NCBI RefSeq assembly: GCF_000956595.1
Contig: NZ_JYOO01000010.1
Location: 1-64,000 of the forward strand
From: Priestia aryabhattai B8W22
Lineage (GTDB): Bacteria; Bacillota; Bacilli; Bacillales; Bacillaceae_H
Length of the DNA: 64,000 nt
Direction of reading: 5' to 3'
The notes under the pieces were generated by a model, which had not been told where the DNA came from, did no database searches, and saw nothing but the letters and a program-made list of their open reading frames with translations. The number at the start of each line of letters is the position of its first letter. The stretch's first letter is position 1. Below are positions 9,133-19,815 of the stretch, in pieces. The position numbers and the translations under genes were made by a program.

Positions 9133-10882
9133 AAATTGTATCAAGCTGCTGAACGTTAAAGAGCTGATAGTAATGACCTTTTTTCTTAATTAACTCCTCA
9201 TGAGAACCCCGTTCGACTACTCTTCCATTTTCTAAAAGTACAATTTCATCCACATGAGTAATTGTAGATAAACGATGGGCTACAATGAAGGTCGTACGGT
9301 CTTTTGCCAGTTCAGCTAATGCTTCTTGAATATAGTGCTCACTTTCCAAATCTAGCGCTGAAGTGGCTTCATCAAAAATAAGAATAGCTGGATTTTTTAA
9401 AAATACGCGCGAAATGGAAATGCGCTGCTTCTGTCCCCCCGATAGCTTCATTCCCCGCTCTCCCACTTTTGTATCATATCCTTCAGGCAAATTCATAATA
9501 AAATCGTGTGCATTTGCGGCTTTTGCCGCAGCGATTACTTCTTCATCTGTCGCTCCTGGCTTTCCAAGCAGTATATTATTTTTAACCGTGTCACTAAACA
9601 ACACCGTATCCTGCAGAACAATTCCAATCTTATCTCGCAGGCTGCGTACTTTATAGGTTTTGATATCAATGTCATCAATGAGAATTTTCCCCTCTGTCAC
9701 ATCGTAAAAGCGCGGAATTAAGCTGATAAGCGTGGATTTCCCTCCTCCGCTCATTCCAACAAACGCAACGGATTTTCCTTTTTCTACATCTAAATTAATA
9801 TCATGAATCACAGGTTTTTCTTCTTCTTCATAAGCAAATGAAACGTGCTCAAACTGAACTTTTCCATGAAGCTCAGTGCATTCTTTTGCATCTTTTTTGT
9901 CTGTAATATCGTATTCTTCATCAATGAACTCAAACACCCGGTCCATAGATGCAACAGACTGCGTGAGCGTAGTCGATGAATTGACCAAGCGGCGAAGCGG
10001 ATTATACAAGCGGTCAATGTAGGCAACAAATGCTACCATCGTTCCTACGCTAAGACTTTCTGTGATGACTTGATATCCAGCAAATGTAATCACGATTAAA
10101 GGTGCCAAATCGGTAATAGTATTCACTACTGCAAATGTTTTTGCATTCCAATTCGTATGATTGATTGCTTTTTGTAGAAAATTTGAATTTTGCTTATCAA
10201 ATTGTTTCTGCTCATGAGGCTCAATAGCAAAGCTGCGAATAACAGAGATTCCTTGAACTCTTTCATGTAAGTGACCCTGCACTTCCGCTAAAGCCTGCGA
10301 ACGGACTCTGGTTAAATGGCGCAGACGGCTGTAAAAATATTTTACAGAGAACGCATAAACCGGCAGCAAAATAATCGATACTAGTGTTAAAGGTACATTC
10401 ATCGTAAACATAATCACAATGGCTATTACAATCGTCATCATATCAAGCCATACATTCATTAAGCCTGTGATAACAAAGTTTTTTGTTTGCTCTACATCAT
10501 TGATGACTCGTGAAATCACTTCACCCGCTCGAGTATTTGCATAGTAACGTAAGCTAAGCTTTTGAATATGGCTAAACAGCTGATCCCGAATATCATATAA
10601 TACTTTGCTCGATACCCACTGAGCATAATACTGCCTGTAATATTCAATGGGAGGCCTTAACACTAAAAATATAACAAACGAAATTCCCATAATCGTCACC
10701 ATTTTATGAACTTTTTCAGCGGAAGACATGCCATGTCCATTTACGATATCGTCCAAAACATATTTCAAAAGCAGCGGAATTAATAAAGGAATAGCAAATT
10801 TAATAATACCAATTAATACAGTGCCGACAATTTGCCATTTATATGGCTGTACAAACTTCATGTAGCGTCTTATACTTCCCAT
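9131..10882 (-). CDS. ygaD: ABC exporter (half-transporter) YgaD
   Basis: A 583-residue half-transporter: six transmembrane helices (residues ~15-310) fused to an ABC ATPase. Walker A is GMSGGGKST, the signature LSGGQKQR, Walker [13 protein letters not shown] and the H-loop AHRLST. It forms homodimers of the lipid/multidrug exporter type and matches B. subtilis YgaD in place and length. AAAGGGGAG precedes the ATG. Substrate is not determined by sequence. Confidence 0.88.
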   Translation of the reverse strand: MGSIRRYMKFVQPYKWQIVGTVLIGIIKFAIPLLIPLLLKYVLDDIVNGHGMSSAEKVHKMVTIMGISFVIFLVLRPPIEYYRQYYAQWVSSKVLYDIRDQLFSHIQKLSLRYYANTRAGEVISRVINDVEQTKNFVITGLMNVWLDMMTIVIAIVIMFTMNVPLTLVSIILLPVYAFSVKYFYSRLRHLTRVRSQALAEVQGHLHERVQGISVIRSFAIEPHEQKQFDKQNSNFLQKAINHTNWNAKTFAVVNTITDLAPLIVITFAGYQVITESLSVGTMVAFVAYIDRLYNPLRRLVNSSTTLTQSVASMDRVFEFIDEEYDITDKKDAKECTELHGKVQFEHVSFAYEEEEKPVIHDINLDVEKGKSVAFVGMSGGGKSTLISLIPRFYDVTEGKILIDDIDIKTYKVRSLRDKIGIVLQDTVLFSDTVKNNILLGKPGATDEEVIAAAKAANAHDFIMNLPEGYDTKVGERGMKLSGGQKQRISISRVFLKNPAILIFDEATSALDLESEHYIQEALAELAKDRTTFIVAHRLSTITHVDEIVLLENGRVVERGSHEELIKKKGHYYQLFNVQQLDTI

Positions 10883-10989
10883 AAAATCTCCCCTTTCTAT
10901 CTATGAGGGCAAGCTTTCTTAGTATATGTACACGCGTCGATTTTTTAGTGCTTTTATCTCTTCTAAAAGATGGTGAGCATAACGCCAAA

Positions 10990-11039
10990 AAGAACATTAT
11001 ATCAAACAGTCAGCTTTAGACGGCCTAACATAATGTTCT
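10990..11039 (-). terminator. Terminator behind ygaC
   Basis: A 10-bp stem (AGAACATTAT with ATAATGTTCT) with a long, partly structured loop; the minus-strand side runs into TTTTT. Confidence 0.6.
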
Positions 11040-11051
11040 CTAGATCATTCA

Positions 11052-11588
11052 TCAAGAATGCCGATATGTTAAAAAGCGCTCATACCAAATGTCAATGAAA
11101 TCTGGAGCAAACGGGCCTTTTCGCTGTCGAATCCAACCTTTTAACTCCTCTACGTGATTATGTAAAATACGGTCAATCACTTCTGGATAATTCATTTCTT
11201 TTCGATGCTTCTCATATTCATCTTCATCAAGAAGGGTGTATGTCATATCTGGGTAGACTTTGATATCTAAATCATAATCAATATATTTGAGCGCTTCATT
11301 GTCATCATAAATGAACGGCGAACTGATATTGCAGTAATAATAAATTCCATCTTCACGGATCATCCCAATGACGTTAAACCACTGCTGAGCATGAAAATAA
11401 CAAATTGCAGGCTCTCTTGTGACCCATGTTCGTCCATCTGATTCTGTAACGACCGTGCGATCATTTCCTCCAATCACTAAGTTATTGGTTGCTTTTAATA
11501 CGGTTGTCCGATCCCACACGCGATGAATATGTCCATTATGCTTGTAGCTGTGTATTTGAATTGTTTCTCCTTCCACCGGAATTCCCAT
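11052..11588 (-). CDS. ygaC: DUF402 nucleoside tri/diphosphatase-type protein YgaC
   Basis: A 178-residue DUF402 protein, nearly collinear with B. subtilis YgaC ([16 protein letters not shown], [13 protein letters not shown], the [11 protein letters not shown] block and the C-terminal [17 protein letters not shown]). DUF402 proteins such as S. aureus Ntdp hydrolyse nucleoside tri- and diphosphates using divalent metals held by conserved Asp/Glu; the KVYPD and DEDEYEKH segments carry these acids. The start at ATG 11588 is preferred over the TTG two codons earlier. Cellular role is uncertain. Confidence 0.85.
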   Translation of the reverse strand: MGIPVEGETIQIHSYKHNGHIHRVWDRTTVLKATNNLVIGGNDRTVVTESDGRTWVTREPAICYFHAQQWFNVIGMIREDGIYYYCNISSPFIYDDNEALKYIDYDLDIKVYPDMTYTLLDEDEYEKHRKEMNYPEVIDRILHNHVEELKGWIRQRKGPFAPDFIDIWYERFLTYRHS

Positions 11589-11783
11589 CTCCAATACCTA
11601 CTTTCATTTTAGCACTTAAAAAAATTCATATAACGTCTCCATTTGTCTTATGTTTATTATAACGGTTTCTCTCTCATTTTAACACAAATGTGCTAACCTT
11701 CTTGATTTCAAAAAAGTCACTTCCCCTACTTTTCCTTTGCTTGACAGCCTTAAAAAAGAGAGGAAGTGACCCATCAATGTTCA

Positions 11784-12044
11784 TTAAGCAAGTGTAGAGC
11801 AAGCCCCTTCACTTTTATATGTACGAATAATGTCTTCGGTTTGTGCTTCAAACGTCAATTGAATCTCTTTTAATTTTAGCTTCATTTCACTAATTTCATC
11901 CTGCACAGAATGAAGTTTTGCTTCTTCATGAAGTTTTATTAGTTCACCTTCAATTTCCTGACAGCGCTCAATCTCAGACTGCAAAAACAGAAGTTGATCC
12001 ATGGTCTCCAATTGTTGAGTCACTAGCTGATCAAATTTTTTCAT
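11784..12044 (-). CDS. ygaB: YgaB, short coiled-coil cytosolic protein
   Basis: An 86-residue, strongly helical and charged protein (heptad-like LxxLxxEIExxQ pattern over most of its length) matching YgaB of B. subtilis. ATG 12044 follows GGGAGGAG at 7 nt; the reading frame extends 34 codons further upstream, but without a ribosome binding site or homology. Function unknown. Confidence 0.8.
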   Translation of the reverse strand: MKKFDQLVTQQLETMDQLLFLQSEIERCQEIEGELIKLHEEAKLHSVQDEISEMKLKLKEIQLTFEAQTEDIIRTYKSEGACSTLA

Positions 12045-12182
12045 ACGATAGCTCCTCCCTATTTGCTTTAACCATACACGCGGCACTTCTGTTAACATTC
12101 TGTTTAGGTGATCCAGATTCCTTTGACGAGCTGTGTAAAGTTTCAAGAAGTTTTGTCATACTTTGTTGCTTTTTATATAAGA

Positions 12183-12229
12183 AAAAGCGAACTTAACATC
12201 GCCGTATGAAAGACGTTAAGTTCGCTTTT
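12183..12229 (-). terminator. Terminator of sspE
   Basis: A 15-bp stem (12183-12197 with 12215-12229), A/T-rich at the base on both strands, immediately past the sspE stop. Confidence 0.85.
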
Positions 12230-12233
12230 GATA

Positions 12234-12527
12234 TTAACCTTGGTATTTACCAGAGTTTTGGTTTTTCTTTGCTTCAGCTTGTGCATTTTGTTGTCTCACT
12301 TCTTGAGCACTTGTTTCGCTAGCAAATTCAGTACCGAAGTTGTTTTTAGATGCTTGAGCATTTTGGCTTTTGTTTGCCGCTGCTTGAGCATTTTGTTGTT
12401 TCACTTCTTGTACATTTGTTTCGCTACCAAATTCAGTACCGAAGTTGTTTTTAGATGCTTGAGCATTTTGGTTTTTCACGTGTTGTGTGCTTGTACCAGA
12501 TGCTGTTTTGTTTGTTTGTTTTGCCAT
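12234..12527 (-). CDS. sspE: Gamma-type small acid-soluble spore protein SspE
   Basis: A 97-residue gamma SASP: two repeats of an Asn/Gln-rich segment, each containing the SASP protease (Gpr) site TEFGSET or TEFASET. Gamma SASP does not bind DNA and is a germination amino-acid store. The start MAKQTNK follows GGAGG. A sigma-G-type promoter is seen upstream. The position next to ygaB is as in B. subtilis. Confidence 0.95.
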   Translation of the reverse strand: MAKQTNKTASGTSTQHVKNQNAQASKNNFGTEFGSETNVQEVKQQNAQAAANKSQNAQASKNNFGTEFASETSAQEVRQQNAQAEAKKNQNSGKYQG

Positions 12528-12548
12528 TGTAATCACCTCCACGAAAAT

Positions 12549-12578
12549 TAATATGCCCGGGAGGTAAATAGGGTATGC
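12549..12578 (-). promoter_or_regulatory. Sigma-G (forespore) promoter of sspE
   Basis: GCATA (574-578 on the minus strand), an 18-nt spacer and CATATTA (549-555) match the sigma-G consensus GnATR-N18-CATnnTA. The distance to sspE suits a short leader. Confidence 0.8.
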
Positions 12579-12624
12579 AAACTTTTTTCAGTATTTTAAA
12601 GCGCAAGCACAAAATACATTTACC

Positions 12625-13715
<1,091 letters not shown>

Positions 13716-13716
13716 A

Positions 13717-13750
13717 TAAAAGAAGCGCGGAGTTTATCCACGCTTCTTTT
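13717..13750. terminator. Convergent terminator of yfhS and mutY
   Basis: AAAAGAAGCG pairs with CGCTTCTTTT around a partly paired loop, immediately after both stops. Confidence 0.75.
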
Positions 13751-14843
13751 ATTTAACAAGTAAATATTCTTTTAAGATTTTTTGATGGGAAACAGGAAAT
13801 GCATATTGTTCTAAATCTTTTTCAGAAACCACTTTCAAATTTTTTAATGCACTGATATCACTTACAAGCTCTGCCTCATATACTGTGACGTTCCAGACGA
13901 TATGAGAAAACACGTGCTGAATTGTGGTAAACGGCGCATTAATTTTAATATCAGCTCCGTACTCATTTTGAATAAATGCCTGAAGCTGCTGATGATCTGG
14001 CGCTATACTAAGATCTACTTCTATATTTGGAAATTCCCATAGGTTAGCTAAAAGTCCTTTGCTTGGACGCTTATGAATCAGATAATTTCCTTCACCGTCT
14101 TTAACCACCGCTGCAGCAAGCTGAAGAGCACGCGGCGCTTTTTTCTTTGATTTAACAGGAAGCTCATTTTGCACCCCTTCTTCAAAAGCGCGGCAATGTT
14201 CGCGAACTGGACATAACAAACAGGAAGGAGAAGTTGGTGTACAGACAATGGCACCCAGCTCCATCATGCCTTGATTGAAATAAGAAGGATTATCTTTTGA
14301 AATAATTTCATGCACGATTTCTTCAAACAGCTTTCTTGTTTTCGGTTTTGCAATATCATCCCAAACGGATAAAATGCGCGATAGCACACGCATGACATTT
14401 CCATCTACAGCAGGCTGCGGCACTCCGTATGCAATACTTAAAATGGCCCCTGTTGTATAAGGACCCACTCCTTTTAGTTTGGAGATTTCTGCTGGCGTAT
14501 TTGGAACTTCTCCCCCGTATTGTTCGTGGACTTCTCGAACCGCGGTTTGCAAATTACGGGCGCGGGAATAATAGCCTAATCCTTCCCACGCTTTTAACAC
14601 ATCATCTTCATTCGCATAAGCTAAGTCTTTGATAGTGGGAAATTTGCTAATAAAATTATTAAAATAAGGAATAACCGTATCTACTCTTGTTTGTTGAAGC
14701 ATAATTTCAGATACCCACACCTTGTAAGGGTCCTGATCTTGACGCCAAGGTAAAATGCGCTGTTCCTGTTCAAACCAAGAGATTAAGTCATTTTGAAATG
14801 CTCGAATATCAAAATTTTGTACAATATCTTTACTTTGTTTCAC
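13749..14843 (-). CDS. mutY: A/G-specific adenine glycosylase MutY
   Basis: A 364-residue base-excision enzyme that removes adenine mispaired with 8-oxoguanine. The HhH-GPD core shows [12 protein letters not shown] and the catalytic Asp in [11 protein letters not shown]. The [4Fe-4S] cluster cysteines follow as C-x6-C-x2-C-x5-C ([17 protein letters not shown]). The C-terminal third is the NUDIX-like 8-oxoG recognition domain. It starts with GTG, GGAGG being 7 nt upstream. B. subtilis YfhQ counterpart, in the same order relative to yfhS and yfhP. Confidence 0.94.
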   Translation of the reverse strand: MKQSKDIVQNFDIRAFQNDLISWFEQEQRILPWRQDQDPYKVWVSEIMLQQTRVDTVIPYFNNFISKFPTIKDLAYANEDDVLKAWEGLGYYSRARNLQTAVREVHEQYGGEVPNTPAEISKLKGVGPYTTGAILSIAYGVPQPAVDGNVMRVLSRILSVWDDIAKPKTRKLFEEIVHEIISKDNPSYFNQGMMELGAIVCTPTSPSCLLCPVREHCRAFEEGVQNELPVKSKKKAPRALQLAAAVVKDGEGNYLIHKRPSKGLLANLWEFPNIEVDLSIAPDHQQLQAFIQNEYGADIKINAPFTTIQHVFSHIVWNVTVYEAELVSDISALKNLKVVSEKDLEQYAFPVSHQKILKEYLLVK

Positions 14844-15082
14844 GTCATAGCCTCCGAGGTATTAACTATACATATACAATGTGTTGCTTTTTGAATCTTA
14901 GTAACTTTATGATAACCTTATAACAACTACAAATATGAATAGTAAAATGAATTGTTCAAATAATGAATAAAAACAGCCAATTTGCTGCGTTAATAATAAA
15001 ACAAGATTTTTTGCTTTAAATCAAGCTTTCATGTTGAATTAGAATAATCTAAGATCGTCATCTTACAAAGGAGGAGTTCGCT

Positions 15083-16063
15083 CTGGATACTGGTACACAC
15101 ATTGCAATGGGAATCGCTCTGGGCGGCCTTGCAACATTAGACCCCACTGTATCTGCGAATACAGCCACAATGGATGCTGTGATGATTGGCGTAATGGCCG
15201 GGTCATTAGCACCTGATTTAGACACTGTTTTAAAGCTGCGAAACAATGCACAGTATATCCGCAATCACCGTGGAATTACACATTCTATCCCAGCTGTTAT
15301 TTTATGGCCTTTGCTTATCGTGCTCATTCTTTCGCTTCTGCTGCCAGGAGCTAACTTGCTGCATCTATGGATGTGGACCTTTGCAGGCGTCATTATTCAC
15401 GTTTTTGTTGATATCTTTAACGCTTATGGGACGCAGGCTTTACGGCCTTTCACAAATAAATGGATTGCGCTTGGCGTAATCAACACGTTTGATTACGTGA
15501 TTTTCTCAGCTCACGTACTTGCGATTTTAATTTGGTTTATTGGAGCAGAGCCAGGACCAACATTTATTACGCTGTATGTGTTATTGGCGTTTTACTATGG
15601 ACTGCGCTTTTATATGCGCCATCAAATCGCCAAAAAGCTTCGAAAACAGTTTCCTGATGTAATCAAGCTCAATATCTCCCCCACAATGCGTTTCACTCAC
15701 TGGCACTTAGCCGTGACGACCGAAAAGTATTTTCATGTAGGAAGAGCAATCGGAGAAGAAATTTTCATTTATGATACGTTTGATAAAGTTCCAATTCCTG
15801 AATCGGCCGTAATCGAAGTAGCGAAAAAAGATGAAAACTTATCTGCTTTTCTTTCCTTTTCACCTATTTACAGATGGGAACTGGACGAATACAACGACCA
15901 TATTGAAGTGCGCTTTATTGATTTACGCTACCGCAGCAAAGATTACTATCCATTTGTAGCCGTAGTCCAGCTTGATTACGACTTAAATATTATTTGTTCG
16001 TACACTGGTTGGATTTTCAGTGAGAAAAAATTGCGTAAAAAGCTTGATTACCTCCCGCACTAA
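15083..16063 (+). CDS. yfhP: YfhP, DUF457 membrane metal-dependent hydrolase family, apparent CTG start
   Basis: A 326-residue membrane protein of the DUF457/YdjM family: conserved DTGTHIAMG N-terminus, then DLDTVLKLRNN...HRGITHS with the metal-ligand-like Asp/His set, four or so membrane segments, and a soluble C-terminal part. The family's conserved DTGTH motif lies upstream of the first ATG (15107). The codon directly before it is CTG at 15083, and AAGGAGGAG sits about 8 nt ahead of that CTG. I therefore assign a rare CTG start. The known B. subtilis protein begins MDTGTH-like. Function not established. Confidence 0.8.
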   Translation: MDTGTHIAMGIALGGLATLDPTVSANTATMDAVMIGVMAGSLAPDLDTVLKLRNNAQYIRNHRGITHSIPAVILWPLLIVLILSLLLPGANLLHLWMWTFAGVIIHVFVDIFNAYGTQALRPFTNKWIALGVINTFDYVIFSAHVLAILIWFIGAEPGPTFITLYVLLAFYYGLRFYMRHQIAKKLRKQFPDVIKLNISPTMRFTHWHLAVTTEKYFHVGRAIGEEIFIYDTFDKVPIPESAVIEVAKKDENLSAFLSFSPIYRWELDEYNDHIEVRFIDLRYRSKDYYPFVAVVQLDYDLNIICSYTGWIFSEKKLRKKLDYLPH

Positions 16064-16090
16064 TCATAACAAGAACAAATATGAAACCCA

Positions 16091-16123
16091 AAAACGAACC
16101 GTCTTGAGAAGACGGTTCGTTTT
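16091..16123. terminator. Convergent terminator of yfhP and yfhJ
   Basis: A 15-bp perfect stem (AAAACGAACCGTCTT and complement) with GAG loop, T-rich downstream. Confidence 0.88.
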
Positions 16124-16126
16124 TAT

Positions 16127-16396
16127 TTAATGTTTTAAATAGTCATCGTTATTTAATAAATGCTGATATTTAGGGTTTTTAACCGCGATTTCATGAAGTT
16201 TGTCGCCGTAGCTGTTGATGTACATCGTAACAACCTTTTCCGTCGCTTCTTTCCCTTTATAATCATATCCTGCTTTTGCGTAAGACGACTCAAAATCTTC
16301 CCAGAAAAGTTCAACCCACGTGCGCGCTTGAGCGTATGAGAGCGAACTGTTTTTATTTAATAGCTGATTCGTTAATCTTTCAAATATATCGTTCAT
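16127..16396 (-). CDS. yfhJ: WVELL-family protein YfhJ
   Basis: An 89-residue soluble protein of the WVELL family, named for the conserved motif seen here as [20 protein letters not shown]. Length and place correspond to B. subtilis YfhJ. A GAGGTG ribosome binding site precedes the ATG. Function unknown. Confidence 0.85.
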   Translation of the reverse strand: MNDIFERLTNQLLNKNSSLSYAQARTWVELFWEDFESSYAKAGYDYKGKEATEKVVTMYINSYGDKLHEIAVKNPKYQHLLNNDDYLKH

Positions 16397-16428
16397 AAGA
16401 ACACCTCGATTACCAAAATTCTTTATGA

Positions 16429-16457
16429 GTATGTTTGCACTTTTAACTTACACTATA
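16429..16457 (+). promoter_or_regulatory. Possible forespore sigma promoter of sspK
   Basis: GTATG (16429-16433), 17-nt spacer, CACTATA (16451-16457) resembles sigma-F/sigma-G promoters with one off-consensus base in the -10. Confidence 0.45.
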
Positions 16458-16531
16458 AATGCGGAGTTATTCACTCCCTCATGTACTATATCATAACCGC
16501 AACGCTTTCTGTTGTAAAAGGAGAGGTATCG

Positions 16532-16687
16532 ATGCGCAATAAAGCAAAAGATTTTCCAAACCAACATCATACTAAGTTTGAAGGCGAACCTCGAGCAAAA
16601 GCTGAATACGCTTCAAAACGTGCAAATGGAACAATTAACACGCACCCTCAAGAACGTATGCATGCTTCTAATGAGCGCGAAGAATAA
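16532..16687 (+). CDS. sspK: Minor small acid-soluble spore protein SspK
   Basis: A 51-residue basic, low-complexity protein ([11 protein letters not shown]..., [24 protein letters not shown]) matching SspK, a minor SASP made in the forespore. AAGGAGAG precedes ATG 16532; the longer frame from 16481 lacks support. The location beside yfhJ is conserved with B. subtilis. Confidence 0.9.
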   Translation: MRNKAKDFPNQHHTKFEGEPRAKAEYASKRANGTINTHPQERMHASNEREE

Positions 16688-16737
16688 CCGCTTGCTTTGT
16701 TTATTTGTTTAAAAATAAAATGAATATAGAAATCAAA

Positions 16738-16762
16738 CAAGCAGCACACTTCGTGCTGCTTG
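16738..16762. terminator. Terminator between sspK and yfhH
   Basis: AAGCAGCAC pairs with GTGCTGCTT around a short loop. Confidence 0.65.
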
Positions 16763-16771
16763 TTCGTCCCT

Positions 16772-17086
16772 TTATTTTTTCAACATGGAAATAGGCAATG
16801 CCTCTTCGTTTTGCGGTGAGCCAAGTCTAAACCCCCACGCAAAAACTCCGTTCATATAATCAATTTTAAAATATGAACCCGGATCTCCTTGAATTTCATA
16901 TACTTCCCCTGCTTTAAACGTTTCAGGATCCAATAAATACGATCTAGCCATTGTTACTTTTCTTTCTAATACTGCATACTCATTGACCATGCCAAGCTGT
17001 TCAGCTTTTCGTGCTTTTTCTTGAAGAGACCCAATTTCTTGTTGAAGTTCATACGTCGTCATATCACTGTAACGTTTTTCAGACAT
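16772..17086 (-). CDS. yfhH: DUF1811 protein YfhH
   Basis: A 104-residue cytosolic protein of the YfhH/DUF1811 family, with an N-terminal helical hairpin (SDMTTYELQQEIGSLQEKARKAEQLG) and a C-terminal beta-rich part (GEVYEIQGDPGSYFKIDYMNGVFAWGFRL). AAGGGGG lies 8 nt before ATG 17086. Gene order supports the name. Function unknown. Confidence 0.85.
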   Translation of the reverse strand: MSEKRYSDMTTYELQQEIGSLQEKARKAEQLGMVNEYAVLERKVTMARSYLLDPETFKAGEVYEIQGDPGSYFKIDYMNGVFAWGFRLGSPQNEEALPISMLKK

Positions 17087-17168
17087 GCTGTTTTCCCCCT
17101 TGGTTGCTTTCATTTTATTATAACAAAAGGTATAACTAAAGGGAGACTATGAAAAGGGAGTTTTGGGA

Positions 17169-17822
17169 ATGAAAACAGTATTAATCACGGGCGGTGCGAC
17201 GGGTCTTGGAAAAGAACTCGCAAAACTTTACGCAAAAGACTACAACGTCATTCTAGCTGGACGCAATCAACAGAAATTAACTGAGGCGCAGCATGAGCTG
17301 GGAGACAACGTATATACGATGTCTGTAGATATTACACAGCATGAAGAAGTAGGAAAATCTGTAGAAAAACTGCTGATGCAGCATTCAGTAGATATCCTTA
17401 TCAACAATGCAGGCATTGGACATTTTGGTCCTTTGACAGATTATACAAAACAAGCAATCGATGAAGTCATCGATACAAATGTAAAAGGAACTATTTTTTT
17501 AACGCAAGCGCTTATGCCTCATCTCTTGACGAGACCTGATCCTAAAGTTATAAATATCATTTCAACTGCAGGACTTCGCGGAAAAGCCAATGAAAGCGTC
17601 TATGTGGCAAGCAAATTTGGCGTAAGGGGATTTACAGAAAGTTTAAAAGTGGAATACCAAGATACCAACCTTCATGTGATTGCGGCTTATATGGGAGGCA
17701 TGAATACTCCTTTTTGGGATCACAACAACCATATTAAAGATAAAAGCCGCTTGCGCTCGGCTTCAGAAATTGCTGAGATTATTTATAAACAGCAGAATGA
17801 CTCAGAAGACATTTTGTTTTAA
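17169..17822 (+). CDS. Short-chain dehydrogenase/reductase of unknown substrate
   Basis: A 217-residue classical SDR with the cofactor motif TGGATGLGKELA, the NNAG motif, and the catalytic Ser (STAG), Tyr and Lys in SVYVASKFGVRGF. It is shorter than the usual 250 residues, ending soon after the substrate-loop region. ATG 17169 follows AAGGGAG at 8 nt. It stands alone between yfhH and recX, followed by a repeat element that overlaps the end of recX's transcription unit. Substrate is unknown. Confidence 0.8.
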   Translation: MKTVLITGGATGLGKELAKLYAKDYNVILAGRNQQKLTEAQHELGDNVYTMSVDITQHEEVGKSVEKLLMQHSVDILINNAGIGHFGPLTDYTKQAIDEVIDTNVKGTIFLTQALMPHLLTRPDPKVINIISTAGLRGKANESVYVASKFGVRGFTESLKVEYQDTNLHVIAAYMGGMNTPFWDHNNHIKDKSRLRSASEIAEIIYKQQNDSEDILF

Positions 17823-17851
17823 AGAAAGAGTGAAACCTACGTTAACGTTAA

Positions 17852-17945
17852 CCATGAAAAAATCCGAACGAGTTGGATTCTCCATCAAGAATCTCGATTC
17901 ACCGTTCGGATTTCCCTTCAACTAACGTACTTTTTCCTCCACCTC
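17852..17945. repeat. Repeat element D: hairpin with shared tail motif
   Basis: Hairpin arms AAATCCGAACG (17860-17870) and CGTTCGGATTT (17903-17913) are followed by CCTTCAACTAACGTACTTTT, nearly the same tail as in the element at 35461-35555. It lies between two convergent genes and probably terminates both. Confidence 0.65.
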
Positions 17946-18754
17946 TACTCCTCTTCAATAGAGTCTAGAAATGATTGAATTTGATCAATGGAGAATCCTT
18001 TTCTATAAAGAGCCTGCTTCATTTTTTGCTGATATTCCCAGCCTTCATATTTTGAAAAACGACGATGAGCTTTCATTCCTTGATATTGCAGAGCTTCCCA
18101 AACCTCATCACTTTCTTTTTCTGTATCCGTTCGCTGAAATGCTTCTTGAATAACAGGAAACGAATAGCCCTTCACTGCCAACGCTTGTTCCATTTTTTGT
18201 TTCATCATTACTTGAGATAATTTCTTGTATTTCCCTTTTAATTTTTCAATTAATTTCACAGCAGTTTGAATTTGCTGTTCTTCAGGGTATTCACATAAAC
18301 TAAGGGTAATAATGGAATCAGAAATCCCCTTTTCTTTCAATTCTCTTTGAATCACATTTGGTCCTTTTGATGTCGTGTTCATCTGAGTTAACACAAATGC
18401 TTTTGCAAACTCTTCATCATTTAAATAACGGTGGCTGACTAATTTCTGAATAACTTGTTGAATAATAGTAGAGTTAATTTCTTTTTTCTTTAAATAATCA
18501 TGTACCTCTTTTTCAGAGCGCATTCGATAAGATAAGTAAGTGATCGCTAAATTATAAGCTTTTTTCTCATCATCTGCGTACTGAATTTCCGTTAATTCAA
18601 ATTCATCAAGCTCACGACCTTTTTTTAAGTCATATTTGATGAGGACATTTTCGTCAACGCCAAAGCCAAACTCTTCACCTTTACCGTAATCTAAATACAC
18701 ATTATAACGTTCACCGCTATTCTTTTGCGTTGTGATCTTTGTGACAACAGGCAT
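17945..18754 (-). CDS. recX: Recombination regulator RecX
   Basis: A 269-residue member of the long Gram-positive RecX type, with three-helix repeats (ALQYQGMKAHRRFSKYEGWEYQQKMKQALYRKGFS near the C-terminus) and the SYRMRSEKEVHDYLKKKEI core. RecX modulates RecA filament growth. The length is close to the ~264 residues of the B. subtilis protein (YfhG). It is divergent from yfhF as in B. subtilis. Confidence 0.9.
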   Translation of the reverse strand: MPVVTKITTQKNSGERYNVYLDYGKGEEFGFGVDENVLIKYDLKKGRELDEFELTEIQYADDEKKAYNLAITYLSYRMRSEKEVHDYLKKKEINSTIIQQVIQKLVSHRYLNDEEFAKAFVLTQMNTTSKGPNVIQRELKEKGISDSIITLSLCEYPEEQQIQTAVKLIEKLKGKYKKLSQVMMKQKMEQALAVKGYSFPVIQEAFQRTDTEKESDEVWEALQYQGMKAHRRFSKYEGWEYQQKMKQALYRKGFSIDQIQSFLDSIEEE

Positions 18755-18852
18755 ACACCTTCACCTCATATTTCTTATTTAAATTGATGGCTGAAGAACC
18801 GCCAAACGTATCATACACATTTTTATTTATCTCAATAAAGGAGGAAGTTCGT

Positions 18853-19755
18853 ATGAAAATTGTTATTGCTGGAGGAACTGGATTCGTAGGTAAAGCTTTA
18901 ACAAAACATTTTTTAACACAAAAACATTATGTATATATTTTAACACGCAATGCAGACAAAGCTGCAAGAGATCCGAAACTTAAATATGTAGAGTGGATGC
19001 AAGAAAACAGCCAACCTGAAGAGCATGTAGAAGGAGCAGACGTTTTTATCAATTTAGCTGGCGTTTCACTTAACAGCGGCCGCTGGACGGACGAGCGCAA
19101 AAAAGCCATCGTGGAAAGTCGCCTTTCTTCTACTCAAGAAATCCTTCGCATTATGGCTGCCTTACCCGCAAAGCCGTCACTTTACGTAAATGCAAGCGCC
19201 GTTGGTTATTACGGAACATCAACGAAAGAAACGTTCACAGAAGCTTCTCCATCCACCGGCACAGACTTTTTAGCTGAAACGGTAAAAAAGTGGGAAAACG
19301 AGGCCCTAAAAGCTATGGAACTCAATATTCGTACTGTCTTAACAAGATTCGGCGTTATATTAGGAAAAGATGGCGGAGCACTTCCTTCTACGGCCCTTCC
19401 CTATAAATTATTTGCAGGAGGAACAGTCGGTTCCGGAGAACAGTGGATGTCTTGGGTACATCTTCAAGACGTCGTGAAGATCATTGATTATTGTATTCAT
19501 ACCGAACAAATAGAGGGATCTGTTAATGTAACGGCCCCCAACCCCATTCAAATGAAAGAGTTTGGAAAGACGATTGGAAAAGTATTGAATCGTCCTCACT
19601 GGATGCCCGTACCTAGCTTTGGCCTTCAGCTGCTGATGGGAGAAATGAGTATGATTATTTTAAAGGGACAGCGCGTTTTACCTGAAAAATTGATTCAACA
19701 GAATTACATTTTTACATATACTGTATTAGAAGATGCATTGCGAGATTTACTCTAG
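18853..19755 (+). CDS. yfhF: TIGR01777-family NAD(P)-dependent epimerase YfhF
   Basis: A 300-residue extended-SDR protein: GGTGFVGKAL nucleotide motif at the N-terminus, SAVGYYG with the catalytic Tyr, and the C-terminal DUF1731-like region. ATG 18853 follows GGAGG at 8 nt. Matches YfhF (SulA-related epimerase group) in length and position beside recX. Substrate unknown. Confidence 0.87.
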   Translation: MKIVIAGGTGFVGKALTKHFLTQKHYVYILTRNADKAARDPKLKYVEWMQENSQPEEHVEGADVFINLAGVSLNSGRWTDERKKAIVESRLSSTQEILRIMAALPAKPSLYVNASAVGYYGTSTKETFTEASPSTGTDFLAETVKKWENEALKAMELNIRTVLTRFGVILGKDGGALPSTALPYKLFAGGTVGSGEQWMSWVHLQDVVKIIDYCIHTEQIEGSVNVTAPNPIQMKEFGKTIGKVLNRPHWMPVPSFGLQLLMGEMSMIILKGQRVLPEKLIQQNYIFTYTVLEDALRDLL

Positions 19756-19815
19756 TTATTTTCTGTTATTTCCCTAAAACAGGTGACTAAGCTGCCGATA
19801 GATAGGAGTAACTTT

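Noticed and set aside
11918-12196. A 92-residue plus-strand ORF across ygaB
   Set aside because: Antisense shadow of ygaB without a ribosome binding site.
12228-12551. A 107-residue plus-strand ORF opposite sspE
   Set aside because: Mirror of the repetitive sspE coding sequence; Cys/Phe-rich, no ribosome binding site, no known fold.
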